Positions 11,166 through 24,800 of a stretch of DNA of 64,000 bases are shown here, piece after piece. The notes beneath the pieces are model-generated. The model was not told where the DNA came from. It saw only the letters and a program-made list of their open reading frames with translations, and searched no databases. This DNA comes from Costus lasius. Lineage: Eukaryota > Streptophyta > Magnoliopsida > Zingiberales > Costaceae. The DNA lies in NCBI GenBank assembly GCA_027563935.2, contig CM050446.2, positions 24,431,501 through 24,495,500 of the forward strand. Direction: 5' to 3'. The position numbers and the translations under genes were made by a program. Positions within the stretch are counted from its first letter, which is position 1; every line of letters begins with the position of its first letter.

Positions 11166-12121
11166 CGCCCTGTTTACTAGCAAGGATGGAAAAGTAGAGG
11201 AACAGGAAATGAGGAGGGGCAGGAAAAGAGGAAGAGAGGAAATTTGAATCAGGTGATTTTCACGTGACGAGATGGAGAGAGGGAGAGGGAAGGCGATGAG
11301 GGCTGACCTCACCAACGAGAGCAGCATCCACAAGCTAGCGAGGTCAAGGCGAGGTGATAGGCAGTGGGGCAGTCAGTGATGGCGAGGACCAAGCCAGGTG
11401 AGAGGCAGCGGGGCAGTCAGTGACGGCAAGGATGTGGTCGAGGCGATGTCGAGGCAGTGGGGCGGGCAGTCAGCGAAGGCAAAGACCAGGCAAGGTGAGA
11501 GGCGGCGGGGCAATTGGTGATGGCGAGGACGAGATCGAGGTGGCTGGGCGGTCGGCGATGGGAAGGACCAAGCGAGGGCGAGGTCAAGGCAAGGTGAGAG
11601 GTAGCGGGGCAATCGGCGATGGCGAGGACCAAACGGAGAGGGAGACGGAAGGCAACAAAAGCGACAGCGAGCTGGTGAGTGCAGCATCCGCAAGGCGAGG
11701 TTGAGGACGAGGTCAAGGTGGCTTGGTACTCGGCGATGCCAAGAACCAAACGGAGAGGGAGAGGGAAGGAGACGAGAGCAGCGTCCGTGAGGCGAGAGAG
11801 GTTGAGGCTAGGTGACAGGCAGCTGGGCAATCGACGATGGTGAGGACCAGGCGAGGGCAAGGTCAAGGCGAAGTGAGAGGCAGTGGGGCAGTTAGCTAGC
11901 AAGGAGGGAAGGATCGCTATGATCGAAGTGTGGGGCAGCAATAGGGAAAAACGATACGAAAATGTGTTTTCGCCCGAATCGGGCGGATCAAAAAACGACA
12001 AAAAGTTATGTTATTTTCCGTCGCTTTTTTCCATCCGTCTTTTTCTGTCCATCCTACTAAACGAAGGAAATTTTTATTTTCCCTCCCTTCCATCCTGTTT
12101 TCCCTCCTAGTAAACAAGGCC
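11166..12121. mobile_element. PIF/Harbinger-like TIR element with GC-rich repeat core (1)
   Basis: The left end CGCCCTGTTTACTAGCAAGG and the reverse complement of the right end, GGCCTTGTTTACTAGGAGGG, are inverted repeats of Tourist/Harbinger appearance. A TTA precedes the left end and TAA follows the right, an imperfect 3-bp target duplication. The core (about 11330-11900) is a degenerate array of roughly 50-60 bp units around GGCAGTGGGGCAGTCAGTGATGG. This creates long ORFs on both strands that are not taken as genes. Confidence 0.68.
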
Positions 12122-12137
12122 TAATAAAGTACCCTTA

Positions 12138-12826
12138 ACATTTTGTTTCTTTGAAGGGAAAAGTGGAAGGGAGGAAAGGAAAATCATTTTTTCCTTAGTT
12201 TCTTTAGAGGGAAAACTAGAGGGAAGAGAAAAGTGGAGGGGAACATTTACTCATTTTCCCTTGTTTTGCCTTCCGTCCGATTTGGGCAGAAAACTTAACA
12301 TAACAAACATGCCCTTTCTTCTCTATGTCCACGCCAATCACCCGCCGCCACTGTCCATACTGCTCGCCGTCTGCCCGCCCGCTCGCACTCGCCGTTGTCT
12401 TCCAACTCGCCTGCGCTTGCCATTGTTGTCCAGCCCACCCGCGCTTGCCATCATCGTCCAGCTCGCCCGCTTGCCCTCGTCGTCCACACTGCACATCATT
12501 GCCATCCAAGCCGCACATCATCACCGTCCACGCCGCTAGTCCTCGTTGTCTAGCCTACTCGCCTTTGTCGTTCTGCCCAAATCATCCTCGCTATCTCGCT
12601 CGCACTCACCGTCATCGACCACGTAGCTTGCCGTCGATGTCGCCGTCCCTCACCACTGTCATCACCCTCCAGCCACACCCGCTCACATGCTCTCCTTCGT
12701 TGCTCGAAGAAGGAGAAAATTTAATCACGTGCGCTGCACATGATCTGAGTTTTCTCCCCTTCTATTTTTCAGCCATCTTGCTTAATCTTTGCCCTCTTGT
12801 TTTCTCCCCTCCAAAGAAACAAGCTA
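12138..12826. mobile_element. PIF/Harbinger-like TIR element (2)
   Basis: The terminal inverted repeats share TTGTTTCTTTGRAGGGRARAA. A TTA lies on each side (12135-12137 and 12827-12829), the classical PIF/Harbinger target duplication. The core is C-rich, with repeated CTCGCC, CCCGC and CGTCGTCCA motifs that make a 211-codon open frame (12325-12960). That frame runs out of the element and has no domain, so it is not called a gene. Confidence 0.72.
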
Positions 12827-12974
12827 TTAGAGTCTCAAACCTCAATCAACCCAAGTTTGTTTTCTCCTATTGCCTATTGGTAACAGTTACAACTTTAGGT
12901 AGGAGCCGTCAGCCCCTCATGCTTAGATCATTACAGCTTCTTCAATTGTGTGAGAGATAAAATTTTCAATTAGG

Positions 12975-14175
12975 GTTCTAGCATTGCACATGAAATATAT
13001 ATTCACATAATATATATTACACATATAATTAATCTCATTGTCAATGATGGTTTGAAAGAGATAGGCTTATCAATTTTAAAAATTTGACAAGCTCTTCATT
13101 ATGTCAGACATTCTCCATCCAAATTAAACAAATTTAAAGAATGTGTTAAAATTAAAAAAATATATATAATCTAAGAGCTTATTGTGCTTAGATATAAGCA
13201 CAAGATGAAATTCCACATATCTTATGCTTAATGCTACTTAGACATTTCAAAGAGCAATGTGGTACATCGTAATTTTTGTTATGAACTAACGGTAGATGGG
13301 ACTAATAGAGTACCTAGTGAGAGAGATTGGGATGATACTGAGAGAGCTATTAAATTTTTATAAAATTTTCATAACCTCGCAATCAAAGTTTATGGTGTAT
13401 GTGATTTCTAATATTTTCTTTGATGAAATTACTATTCTTGACAAATTGACTAGGTGCAAAGAAGTAATGATTTTGATTTATGTATGATGACCCATGTTAT
13501 GTAAGAGAAATAAGATAAGTATTGGAGTGATACTTCAAAAACAAATAATTAATTTATATTGTTATTGTACTTAATCCTCCCTTTAGATTTACATATGTTG
13601 AAATAGAGTTTTACCCCTCTATCAGCATAAGGGTATAACTGTGGCTAACGAAGTTAAAGTTGCAATGTTTGAGATTTTTAATAAGTATAAGAGGTTGAAT
13701 GCTTCCTAAAAAGGAATGTAAGAAAATGAGAATGCACAAGTTGAAGTTATTATTGTAGATGAAGCCACTAAGATTGAAACTTTGCGTGAAGCAGAAATGA
13801 GAAGGAAAAAAAGAAAGGTTAAAAAAGTGTAAGTTAGAATTTAAAGGTGGAGATGTCAAAACAAAATTAGATAAGTGTATGTGTGAAGAAGGAGATGATG
13901 ATTTTGATATATTATTATGGTGAAAGATGAATAGCTCTCAATTTCTAGTGCTTTCATAAATATCTAGCGATGTGTTTGTTGTTCCTATTTCTACTATTGC
14001 TTTAGAATCAACATTTAGTATTGGGGGTCGAGTTCTTAATCCATTTAGGAGTTTTGTATCTCTAAAATTAGTACAACCTCTCTTGTGTGCCTAAGATTGA
14101 TTACGAAAATCACCACATCTAATTAATGTTGAAGAAACTATTGAAGACGTGGAGAAACTTGAAGTAGGTAAAATG
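12975..14175 (+). pseudogene. Decayed hAT-superfamily transposase
   Basis: Several in-order conserved blocks of hAT transposase can be read across frameshifts and stops. Near 13020-13150: THIINLIVNDGLKEIGL, then VRHSPSKLNKFKECVK. Near 13180-13250: a CLDIS-TR / NSTYLMLNAT-like block. Near 13310-13440: a WD-type helical block with LLNFYKIF and SNIFFDEI. At about 13515: DKYWSDTSKTN. At about 13945-14160: the C-terminal dimerisation region with ISTIALESTFSIGGRVLNPF and later INVEETIEDVEKLE. Introns cannot explain all breaks. The termini were not found. Active hAT transposases cut and paste elements with 8-bp duplications like the MITEs in this window, but this copy is dead. Confidence 0.8.
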
Positions 14176-14654
14176 TTTAATTTGTTATTATTTGTGAATA
14201 TTTTAAGTAAACTAATTTTAAAAAACTAATAGACTATGAAAATTTTCTTCCTTGTGAATTGAATTTTGTAGAACTTTCAACAATAACAAAGGGCTCACTA
14301 TGGTGTTAATATCTAAGTTGAATTTGTTAGCACTTTGTTATCATATAAGTACTCCTATAAGGTAAAGACTAATAATTGTTTACATTCTCATATGTTTTTT
14401 AATTCTACATTTGTATTACTTTTATTATTATAAAGAATGTTAACCCATTTGTTTTTATTTGTAGGTTATGGAAATTGGAAACACATCAAAAAAGGAGTGG
14501 TGGAATTTCTAGGGATAATGTTTAAATTCATGATGATATGTAAAATTACTGTGGATTTGTGATTTGTGGCAGGTATATGGACGTGACAATGTGACAATGT
14601 AGCAAGTACTAATTCTTGGATTAGACATTTGTGGATTGTGATGAAATATTTTTA

Positions 14655-14945
14655 TGTGGAGAAATATTTTTATAAATTATAATTGTTTGGATGTATTGAA
14701 ATATGTGGTGAAATAATTTTATAAATTGTAATTGTTTGAATGTGTTGAAATACTTTGATGTTGTGAAATATCTTAATGTGGTAAAACATTTTTGTAAATT
14801 GCAATTTCTTAGATGCGTTAAAATAGTTTGATATGGTGAAATATTTTTGTAAATTGTAATTTATTGGACGTGTTAAAATATTTTGATGTGGTGAATCATT
14901 TTTTGTAAATTGTAATTGTTTGGACATGTTGAAATACTTTGGATG
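14655..14945. repeat. AT-rich minisatellite, about five copies of a roughly 55-bp unit
   Basis: The motif TTTTTGTAAATTGTAATTGTTTGG, followed by a GTGTTGAAATA / TTTGATGTGGTGAAATA segment, recurs near 14670, 14720, 14793, 14847 and 14904. Spacing is 49-73 bp. The 85-codon minus ORF here is the array read in frame. Confidence 0.75.
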
Positions 14946-17900
14946 AGTTGAATTAAAACTTGCAATTTGTTTTAATATTAAAATTTATTTTAGTATTATC
15001 ACCACAAAGTTTGCATCCTTCATTCCTACTGTTTTAGTAATATAGGGAACTTCTTACAACTGTAGTGGTATTCATATATATTGTATTTTGAGAGAGTGTT
15101 TGCAATGAATAACAATAGCGCATGTATGTTTTATTTGGGATCATTCTATAAGTTAACAAAAAAAATATCAATAAAAATAGTAATTTATCAATTTTATCAA
15201 TTTACTAGTCAGTAAAAATAATAAATTACTGATTAGTAATTCTTTAATCGGTAATAGTAATGGCAATGAAAATTTTTCTTAATAAAATCAATAATTAGTA
15301 AATCAAAAATTAATGATTGCTCACCCCAAGCAACCACTTTCTTAAGCAGTAAGGCATTACCAAATGTAAAATGACAATTAATTTTTGCTTATAATATAAC
15401 TGCCCACAACTATCATAATAGGATTCTCTTTATCCTTGATCACTAGAATTTCTTAATAACTCATTTCACACCATGATTAGCTTCATCTCCATTATACTAA
15501 AGTAAGGGCTCTTCCTTTCAAGTTGTACTTCACTCCTTTAACCCACATGAAGGGCATCTATGGTAGCTAAAAGGCCTTTCATTCTTGCCCTTTCTCTATT
15601 AAGGTAATTTGGAGTGCCATTATCTCCATAGTTATGGGTAAACTCTAGGTTGTAATATTTTTTGAAGTATGACAATCTTATTAGCATGCTTTATTCACTA
15701 TGATACCATTCTACTCTTCTCCTAGAATTGGTAGATAGCTTAACTTCATCTCACATAAGGATAATCCTACCATGATTTTAAAGTTTAAATTCATTTCATT
15801 TGAAATGTCAACTATTACATTACAAGGTTCATGCTAATTGTATTATTTCCAAAAAGTATTCTTTTATGAAGGGCATAACAAGCATGATATTGTTATTCTA
15901 ATCAAATTGTTAAGTCAATTTACTCTCCTACTAGATAGACCACTTACATCCTCATTAACATAAATCTTGAAGATATATTTTATTGGATTACTTGGTTTAT
16001 TATTACTTCTTATTCCTTATTTGTACAAGGTGGTAAGCTATAAAATGTTTCACTTATTGTTTAACAAATAAAGATTTATTGACTTAAAGGCTAAAATTTA
16101 GTGAAATTATGACATTTCAAGCTCACTATGAAAGAGAACTCAATCACACATATCATAGAATTATTGTATGGGAGAGAAAATTAGGTTGACACACTTATTG
16201 TTTCTTGATTCATGCCTTATCTTAGAAAATAAATCCTTAGATTAATGTAAGATAATTGGACAACCTTAAATCCTTCTCCTCCTCTCATGTCTATTCAAAG
16301 ATTCATCAAGTGGTGATGCCCCAAGGTTAACCTATTTTAGGTCAATCAAACTTTATGTCATTTGAATATCTTGATTACTAAGTATTAAAACTGAGCTAGG
16401 GTAATGTTTGACAATCCTTGGCCAACCTACCTTAAAATTTACCTTAAGATATTTTATTACATGAAGAAGATGGTGATGTAACACAACAAAAGGACTTCTC
16501 AATCAAAGCCAACCAAATTTAAGGTTCTTCTTCTATGGCTTTAGCACTAAGTTATTAGACCAACTGAAAAACGTTACTTTTTATGGATTTATTGGAAAAA
16601 AAAAACTTAGTTTGCCATAATTTTTACACCTATACAAAAGTAGCCATGAAAAAGCAATTATGGAAATGCTTCATGTGAATAAGCTAACAAATTATTCAAT
16701 AAAATTATTATCAAACAGTAATTTTCAATAGTGAAATATTTATTGAGAGAATGAGAGAGAGGAATGGCGAAAGGTAAGGGTGATGTTCTTCAAATTTTGT
16801 TCATAAAAATCCAAGTACATGAATAATGAGAGAGCATTGGGTATAAATTGGATGTTCCATCTCAAATCTAAAGTGTAGGGTAACATAGAGGTGGTTATAA
16901 TATGTTAATAAATGACCTCTATAATATCACTTGAGTGGTCTTATAACACAATATCCTCCAACTAGCTTACTAGAGCCAAGGAATATGTTAATAAATGACC
17001 TCTATAATATCACTTGACCTCTATAACATGTTCCATCTCATTCCTCCTTCATAGCTATTGGAATGAACATGATAAGTACCTTTGGTTATTACTCGTAGAC
17101 AAATAGAAGCAAAGAAAGTCATCTAAACTTGTGAAATGGAATATTTTTATTGAACCAGAAGACCTCGTGACATAGATGAATATGATCCTAAATATGGGAT
17201 GATAATAGTAACTATTCATAAAGTAGATAAATCTAATATTTTATTAGTGATGGAAAAGGTATCAAACGTATTTAGCAAATTGTGAATTAAAGAATATATA
17301 TTCAGTAGAATTTTAATAGGACATGTAAAGATTTAAAGGAGTCCCTATTCTATGACGGGAAGATTTCATATAAACCATCTGATCTAGCTATAGTTGTGTG
17401 CTCGTTTGTATGCTTCCATGCCTTATATGCATGCCTTTATTGAGGGTAGAGGCCTTCTTGAAATTGGTGTGTAGTGCTTTGATTGGATCGAGGTCTAAAC
17501 ATTCTATCACTTTTTTTAAGTGGATGGTTTGGTAGAGAAGGCCTAGACCATATCGAATGACATTATGGACCCAATTTATTGAGAAAAATTATGGATAAAA
17601 TTTATTGAGAAGAAACCATGTTCTTTTGATAAGACACTTGTAGTCAAAATTAGATGACACATTGAATCAGATCAGATAGGGCCAAAAATTAATATAAGTG
17701 TAGCTCATTCCCTAAGGGGATAAAATTGCTTTTGGGAGCAATAGTAAAGGGAACAAGATTGTTAGATTAGATGGACGCACGAGCAGAGGCAGCCGCATAA
17801 GAAAAGAAAGGGACTATAAAGATTATGACCGAATAGAAGCCACAACAATAGAGCACGGCTTGCCTCAAGATCAACTCCCTAGTTATACATTGCCATCACA

Positions 17901-18100
17901 AAAGGGACTTGAGACAATATTACATCGTACACGAGTCGAAATAGTGCTCCAGTAAAAAAAAAAAGGGTTAGAAGATTCACTTAGCACACCCACTCCATGG
18001 CAAAAGGTGCAATCGATCTTATCAAGATCAATAGTACCAATGTAAAAGATAGTCCTTATCAAATTTCACGGGGTGACCCGCTTTACAAATAATCTAAAAA
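14946..18100. other. AT-rich intergenic region, no gene recognised
   Basis: No exon, RNA gene or transposon terminus could be supported. One local duplication is clear: the block AATATGTTAATAAATGACCT followed by CTATAATATCACTTGA occurs at about 16898 and again at about 16982. The right end probably includes the 3' UTR and downstream flank of the minus-strand gene that stops at 18855. Confidence 0.4.
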
Positions 18101-18854
18101 GACATATTTTACAGTTTAGTGCTCAAAAATCGCTGCAAAAAATCAGTCTTTGTTGGCTAAAGTAATTCAACTGGGAAATTGTAGCAGATTCTTCACAATT
18201 CTGCATCACCTTGACTGATGCCGAGGAAAAGATGTAGGTTCTGCTGGCTGTGTTAACCACGGCATGAAGATGAAATGCAAGTGCCGGCAAGAAACATAAT
18301 AGAAATACCAAATGCTTTCGCTCTCAATCAGATGGAAATTTGACGATGCTAACTCAGCCATCAAACAAAAATAGCCTGTGGAAACAATATAATATGAAAA
18401 AAAAAATACGAGACTTGAGTGAATTCACAACTGTTCATGGGGAAAGAAGTATTATCACTTCAGGGTACTATAATCTTTTGAAGAGGTAACGTAAATGCTG
18501 ACAAAGAAACAGGTGATCTAAAATCACACACCAAAAGATAGTAATATGTTTTTCGCCTAAGCTTACTAGAAATTTTGAGAGGGAAGTCTATTTCCAAATT
18601 GCATGCTCCCGTCGAACTATAAAAGGGTACAACATCAGTAGTACATTGTAGGTCGTAACTTGATCAAACTAAGGTAATACACGGTAGCATTATACAAAAT
18701 GAAAATTAAACATAAAATGTTCTCTATCCCAACAGCATGAAACTTAAGATTGAATTACAATGTGAAAACTTCAGAAAAAGAGAACATACTACATAACTTT
18801 CTTCATGCAAAAAGACGTACACCTAAAAACCCGTGAAAATTTCCATATACACCA

Positions 18855-21800
18855 TCAGCAATTTCTTCCTTCAATGGTGCTTTGCAGAATATATGAAGCT
18901 CTATTTCGAACCTAAAAGATGCAAAATAGGTAAATACCGTGCAGATATAATACACAGATGGTAACTAGTCAAACTGCGTTGTATGTGTCATGGGGTGCTT
19001 GTCTATATCTGTGCATATAGAAAATATGTTCTTCCTCACCTTTGATGCATATGATCTCCAGTCTGTGCTTGTAATTTGGCTTGAGCAGTTGCGTAGGAAT
19101 TTGCACCATTTCTCTTCACCTGGATGGTGAAATAACAGCAAATTCTCTGCTAAAACCAAGTAGATATATAGCTTGAAAAAATTGCAATCCTTATCCTTCA
19201 GATTGACAGATAACAGAAGTTCCAGAGCATCCCTGTAGTTATTCACCTTCATGAACAATAACAGATTTATTAATCGCACAAATCTGAGATATGAAAGTCA
19301 CAAGCCCCATTTGGCCCAGCTCATGTTTCTAGCTTTTGCTGGTTAAAGAAGTGCTGGTTGAAAAGATACTAGCTAAAGAAGTTTGAAGGTGTTTGGATAC
19401 ACAACTTATAGTTAGGTTATTCTATTTATAATAAATAATTTTTTATTTTAAAAATTACTAAAATAAAAATTATATGATTAAATTTGTAATTAACTATAAT
19501 TAAAATATTTATTAAAAATATTATGAGTTATACTATTAAAAAAATTATTATTATATATACAGGTTATTGAGCATAAGCAGGTGGGGGGCCAGAGAAGCAG
19601 CTTCACCCCTACTTCTCAGAGAAGAAACTAATTTGTGAGTTAGAACAGAGAAGTTAAAGGGTCAAACGCCTTAGTTTCTTACTTTCTGCTGGCAGCAAAG
19701 CCATAAGCAGACTCAGAAGCTAGGCCAAACGGGGCTATAGACTTAACTTAAACATATACAGTAGTAATAGTTGCCAACGAACCTAACTATCTACGGATGA
19801 TCGATTTATATCAATCAGAATTCCAATGCTAGATTTGCGTTAAGGAAAACAAAGAAGATGCTGGAACAGAAAAGAACAAATTTGAATAAAGCCGAATGTG
19901 CTAAATTAATTCTAAGTCTGACAAGTAAAATTCTTCAATTTTAAGATGCAAATGATTCTTCTAGAAACAAGAATCCTAAATTCTCTCTATTGCAAGTTGA
20001 AGAGAAATCGTTTTTCATCCTTTTGTCCTCTAATAAAGATCCGGGATGATCAACAAGAACTTCCCGCATTAGCCTATTGATTTATTGATCATGAACATAC
20101 ACCTACAACATAGCAAAAGACAGACTCCATGGAGCAAGTATAGCAAGATTGAAGACTTTCAGACTGTGAAAGTGCGGATTACCTGTTTGTTAAAGCATAG
20201 TATAAGTAATTGAAGGGAAATTTGACTCCGGAGCTGATTACTACGGTCGTCAGTCACAGGAATGCATACTACAATCCTCAGAGAGTTAAGGTCCTTTGGA
20301 GTTCTGCAGTTGCAATATATCAGGATGTCATATATTACCAAGGAAAGTTTGTATCATTATGCAGTAAGCCTCATGGGAATGCTAGAGAGAAGACCAAAGA
20401 TAAAATAATTAGAGACTTTTGATTCAAAATTCTGAACTAAAACAAATTGAATCAAACATTGCAAGTAAAACAAATAGAAAATGAATTGTGCCACCAAAGA
20501 TGACTAGTAAGAAATTTATTTATAATGCGAACTACTCTCAGACAATCATGCATCTCCAAGCACCTCTGTTGAAAATAAATCTACATTCAGAAACCATCGC
20601 CTTTTTCCGGCACAGCTGGATACTACATAGTATTAGGAAATAAGAATCAATGACAATAAGCATTATCCGCAAACTATGTTTATTCATAAGGCTTTCCAGT
20701 TTCAATCAGAATGGACACTAGTACTAATTACTATAGACAATGATAGTTTCTAATAGAAACAATGTACTAGTCATATCTCATGTTAGTATATACTACTAAT
20801 AGCTGATAACTAGTGTACCAAATATACTAATCAAAGTTTTAAATATTGGTCCATCATTGGAAACTCAGCAACATCAGTATCGGTCTATACTGACACATGG
20901 TCTAGACTGGTTTTATATATATATATATATATATATAGTTATATACTGGTATAAGTGTATAACCGACCATGTACTGTTAGTACAAACCAGCCGGACTAAG
21001 TGATTGGAATCAATTTTTAATTCCACGGAACTAACACAGGTCTGTGTACTGGTTCATGGCCAAACTGAACCATATCGGGCTTGTTGACCAAGATTAAAAT
21101 CCATGTATAAAATGCATAAGCAGTGGAACACGTTGCTTATAAGTTGAACTAACGGGTAACTACATAATGATTAGGCATGTTAGTGTTATTGAAGGCAATA
21201 GGTGCTCTAAAGCATCTAATTTTAATAAACCGTAAAAATATATTGGATATAAATGTAGCTAGAAAGTGTCATCACACATGAGGATCATTACCACAATACC
21301 AAATTAAACTGAAGTAAATTTAAATGATTGATTCATTAAAGGTTTTCAATGTCTGTTTATTGAACTGATACACAAAACTTGCAGAAGCATACCTATTCCA
21401 ATAATGATAGCTAACAGTGTGTACCGGTACTGTTTGATTGCCAGACCGCAACATGCTGACTATATTGGGTGGTACATAATAATTTAAAATTATAAATGCT
21501 TCACAACTACAAGATCATTACTGTAACATAGAAATGATCCCACATCAGGAGTACAATCTTTGCATGTGGAAATGAAATAACAATACCATAACAATAATAT
21601 ATTTAAATATAAATTTGACCATAAATCAATTGCAAGATCATGAGTAAAAGATTAGATAGAATCACAAGATGCTCATGCCTTGAGTACATGACAAGTACGC
21701 AAAGACAAAGCATTTGACAATGGATTTGGGAAGCATCATAAACATTTGAGCGATGGATCAGTTATGGTAGTTCTCAATTCAATCCATCATAGCTTCCAAA

Positions 21801-24800
21801 TTTATTTCTAAAAAAAAGAGAGACTATTCACATACAAAAACGTATCGTGAACCCACACTATATATTATTGCAAAGATCTACACTGCCTTGAGCAGTGAGC
21901 ATCATGCCCCTACCACCCATAAAATTTCTGTATTTTTGTAGTATTTCATATTTTCATTTCATCCCAACCCACCCTACCTCCTGTATGGGGCAGATATGGA
22001 AATGTTACATAGAGATGGTGATACGAACTCGTGCAAGAGCACGCCCAAAAGAAAAAATACAAGATTCTAGACAAACTCTAACATAACTCTAAGGCTCTTA
22101 TTTATAGACTTCACTACTAAGCAAACCGGGTAAGACAACTCAACCCGAATCCGCTTTATTAATAACCACTACCCTCTAAAGATAATGGACCTATAACAAC
22201 TAACGATAATTGGGCTCGTAACAATTGCCCCCCTCTCAAACTAGCCTTGTCCTCAAGGCTGAAAAACTTCATTTTGCCCAGATCCCAAATCGCTCGGTAA
22301 GTTGTGGAAGCCGGTGCACCAAACAGTGGCCTCAAGCATGTTGCCGGGATCCCAAATCGCTTGATAATTTGTTGAATCCGCAATGCCAAACAATTTTACC
22401 TCCAGTTTGAAAGCTTCATCTTGCTCTTCAGATATTTCACCCAACTCATTTGGGTAAAAAACATTACTATCAAGCTGAGGTTATTCCTGTATATCATAGT
22501 GTGAGAGTCTTGAGGTATTAAAGCATAAGTATCCTAGATCTGGAAGTTTTGCCTTAAAAGATTGTTCCTCCTGCACATCGTCTAAATCTTCTAAGACAAA
22601 TAATGTCACCATATCATTGGATACCGGCAACCTTGGATGATCATGCGAGCCCTTCTCCTCATCTTTGCTCGTAGAAGCTTCAATAACAGCACTAGTCATT
22701 TCCTCTTCTACATCGTGGCTATAATGAGTCTCAATAGCAGGATAACTGCTTGATTTAGAATGGGGATCAAAATTAATATCGGTGGATGCTCTAGAGTCCT
22801 GATCAACACGAATCATATCGTCATCTTCATAGAAGCTGTGATCAGGAATTGTACTAAATCTTAGGATCATTTCTGACTTCAGCCTTTCCTAAGAGAGATT
22901 AGGAATCTGTCGTATTAACCTTCGAACCCAATCATATGCTGGTCCCACCATACGAACAAATGCCAGAGGAAATTTATAATCATCTTGCGTACCTCTATTG
23001 ATGAAGAAATATTCAGCTTGTGCAATCCAATCTTCTGGAGCAGTGCCGTCAAATCCTTGTAAGTCCACAAAAATACGAAGTGGTTGCCTATCTTTCATGG
23101 CACTATGACTCTGTGACGTGGTTTTCAGGACCTCGCTCCCATCCACAATTACATCCCTACATTCTCGCCCTTGCGTCGCTCTAACCAGCTCCCTCAACAT
23201 TAATTTCATCTCATCTAAAATATGATCTATCTCACTACTCTTCATTCTCTTTCAAGATTTTTTTTTTGTTTTTTTGAATTTTTTTTGGTGCTACAGTAAC
23301 CCGATTTTTTTTTCACTCTCTGTTTTTTTTTTTTTTTGAAAAACCTAATCTACAGTGCTTCACGCGTCCGCTCGAAAACCACCGTCACCTGCTTCCGCTC
23401 GCGCCGCCTTCTGCCGTCGCTTGCTTCGCCCGCCAGCTAGGGTTCCGGCGGCTAGTTTAGCTGATCTCCTTCCCGCTGCTTCCGCGCACATGCCTCAGTC
23501 ACAGGTGGACGCAGGTGAGACGAGAACCCCCTGGCGGAGCCCCGCTGATGCCGCCTGATCTGCGCCGGCTTCCCACCTGCATCGCGTCTCCCTTCCACTG
23601 CCAATCCAGAAGTCGCGCGAACTCTTGAACGGTCGCGAGTCATCCATCGCGCGCCTCCGCCCATGTCTTCTCCTCCTCCCTTCGCTCGAGCGAGCAGATG
23701 TGCTCAGATCGAGCTCTGCCTCTTCGATAAGCTGCCACCCCTCCACTTCTCCTCCGATTCCTTCTGCTGCAGCCACTTCCGCCTGCCTCCTGAGGCTCGG
23801 TTGGAGGTCGTCGCCGTTGCCGCACGAAGCCGCCTGCAAGGATCCTCTGCCGCTGCAAGGATCCTTTTCCTCAGCCGCTGCAAACTTCGCCGATCAACAG
23901 TTCAGATCGCCGATCCTTTTCCTTCGCCGATCACCCGTTCCGCTGTCGTCGACGGGAAGCGCCCAAGGGATGTCGCCGGAAGTCGATCGGGGCACCTGGA
24001 TCCAAGTTCTGAACCCTCCTTCTCACGCACCGCTGGAGATTGTAGATCACTATAGCTCACTGCCGATGAATCGCCACAGCCCCCTCACACACCTCCTCTC
24101 TAAGGTTTTTTTTTTTCCAGCTTACCTACGATACTAGATCCGCTGTGTAGATCTAATACCGACAACGGAAACTCCTTCCGCCTTTATCCGTCGCCGGACC
24201 ACCGGTTCCCCGATGATCGATCCGGTAGATTGGACCAATTGATACAAACTCGTGCAAGAACACGCCCAAAAGAGAAAATACAAGATTCTAGACAAACCCT
24301 AACACAACTCTAAGGCTCTTATTTATAGACTTCACTACTAAGCAAACCGCGTAAGACAACTCAACCCGAATCCGCTTTATTAATAACCACTACCCTCTAA
24401 AGATAATGGGCCTATAACAACTAACGATAATTGGGCCCGTAACAGATGGTGTATCTACCTCACCTTGAGTGCCGCACTAAATTTTTTGAAAAATTTGTGT
24501 ATCTTTAATATATTTCTCTTATTGCATTCTTTTGTCTCATACTCTCATTCCATGATTCCATCCTATCTCTTGTATGAGGGGGAGACGTTATTGCTAAACC
24601 CATATTTCCCATTGCCATTTCTCATCAAGCCAAACTCCCAAAGCCGAGAAACAGAATATACACAAAGCAATGATCGAGAATTTGGTCCGGCCGGTTCCTC
24701 CAGTTGGTACCGGTTCGGCAAGGCACCGGCACTGGAATCTCGGTCGGAGCAGCGGGCAGTAACAGATGGTAGCGGGTGGAAGCTTAGCTTCGAACGAAGC

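Larger units (their letters stand above)
22019..24444 (-). mobile_element. Non-autonomous LTR retrotransposon (Ty3-like) inside intron 9
   Basis: Two 205-bp direct repeats, 22019-22223 and 24240-24444, differ at about 8 positions (about 96% identical). They read TGTTACG...GTATCA on the minus strand. The perfect 5-bp target duplication is GATGG at 22014-22018 and 24445-24449. Read on the minus strand, a polypurine tract GAGAGGGGGGCAAT lies directly before the 3' LTR, fixing orientation. The interior is only 2 kb: a GC-rich leader (about 24239-23250), a gag-like frame, and next to the 3' LTR a short tail containing LEDKASLRGG, like the end of Ty3/gypsy pol polyproteins. Protease, reverse transcriptase and integrase cores are missing. 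It lies in the same orientation as the host gene. Confidence 0.92.

Noticed and set aside
11417..12001. 194-aa minus-strand ORF rich in Ser, Pro and Leu
   Set aside because: It follows a degenerate 50-60 bp minisatellite within a TIR element and crosses into its terminal repeat.
12325..12960. 211-aa plus-strand ORF rich in Ser, Pro, His and Cys
   Set aside because: It is created by C-rich repeated motifs inside a TTA-flanked TIR element and runs past the element's end; no domain.
14655..14945. CRISPR-like regular array
   Set aside because: Units are contiguous and diverged with no unique spacers; it is a eukaryotic minisatellite.
18123..18311. 62-aa minus-strand ORF just downstream of the SMC5/6-like stop codon
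   Set aside because: It could be an exon of another gene, but lies where the 3' UTR is expected and has no acceptor or domain support.
23625..24137. 170-aa plus-strand ORF
   Set aside because: It lies antisense in the GC-rich leader of the intronic LTR element; Ser/Pro/Arg composition and no domain.
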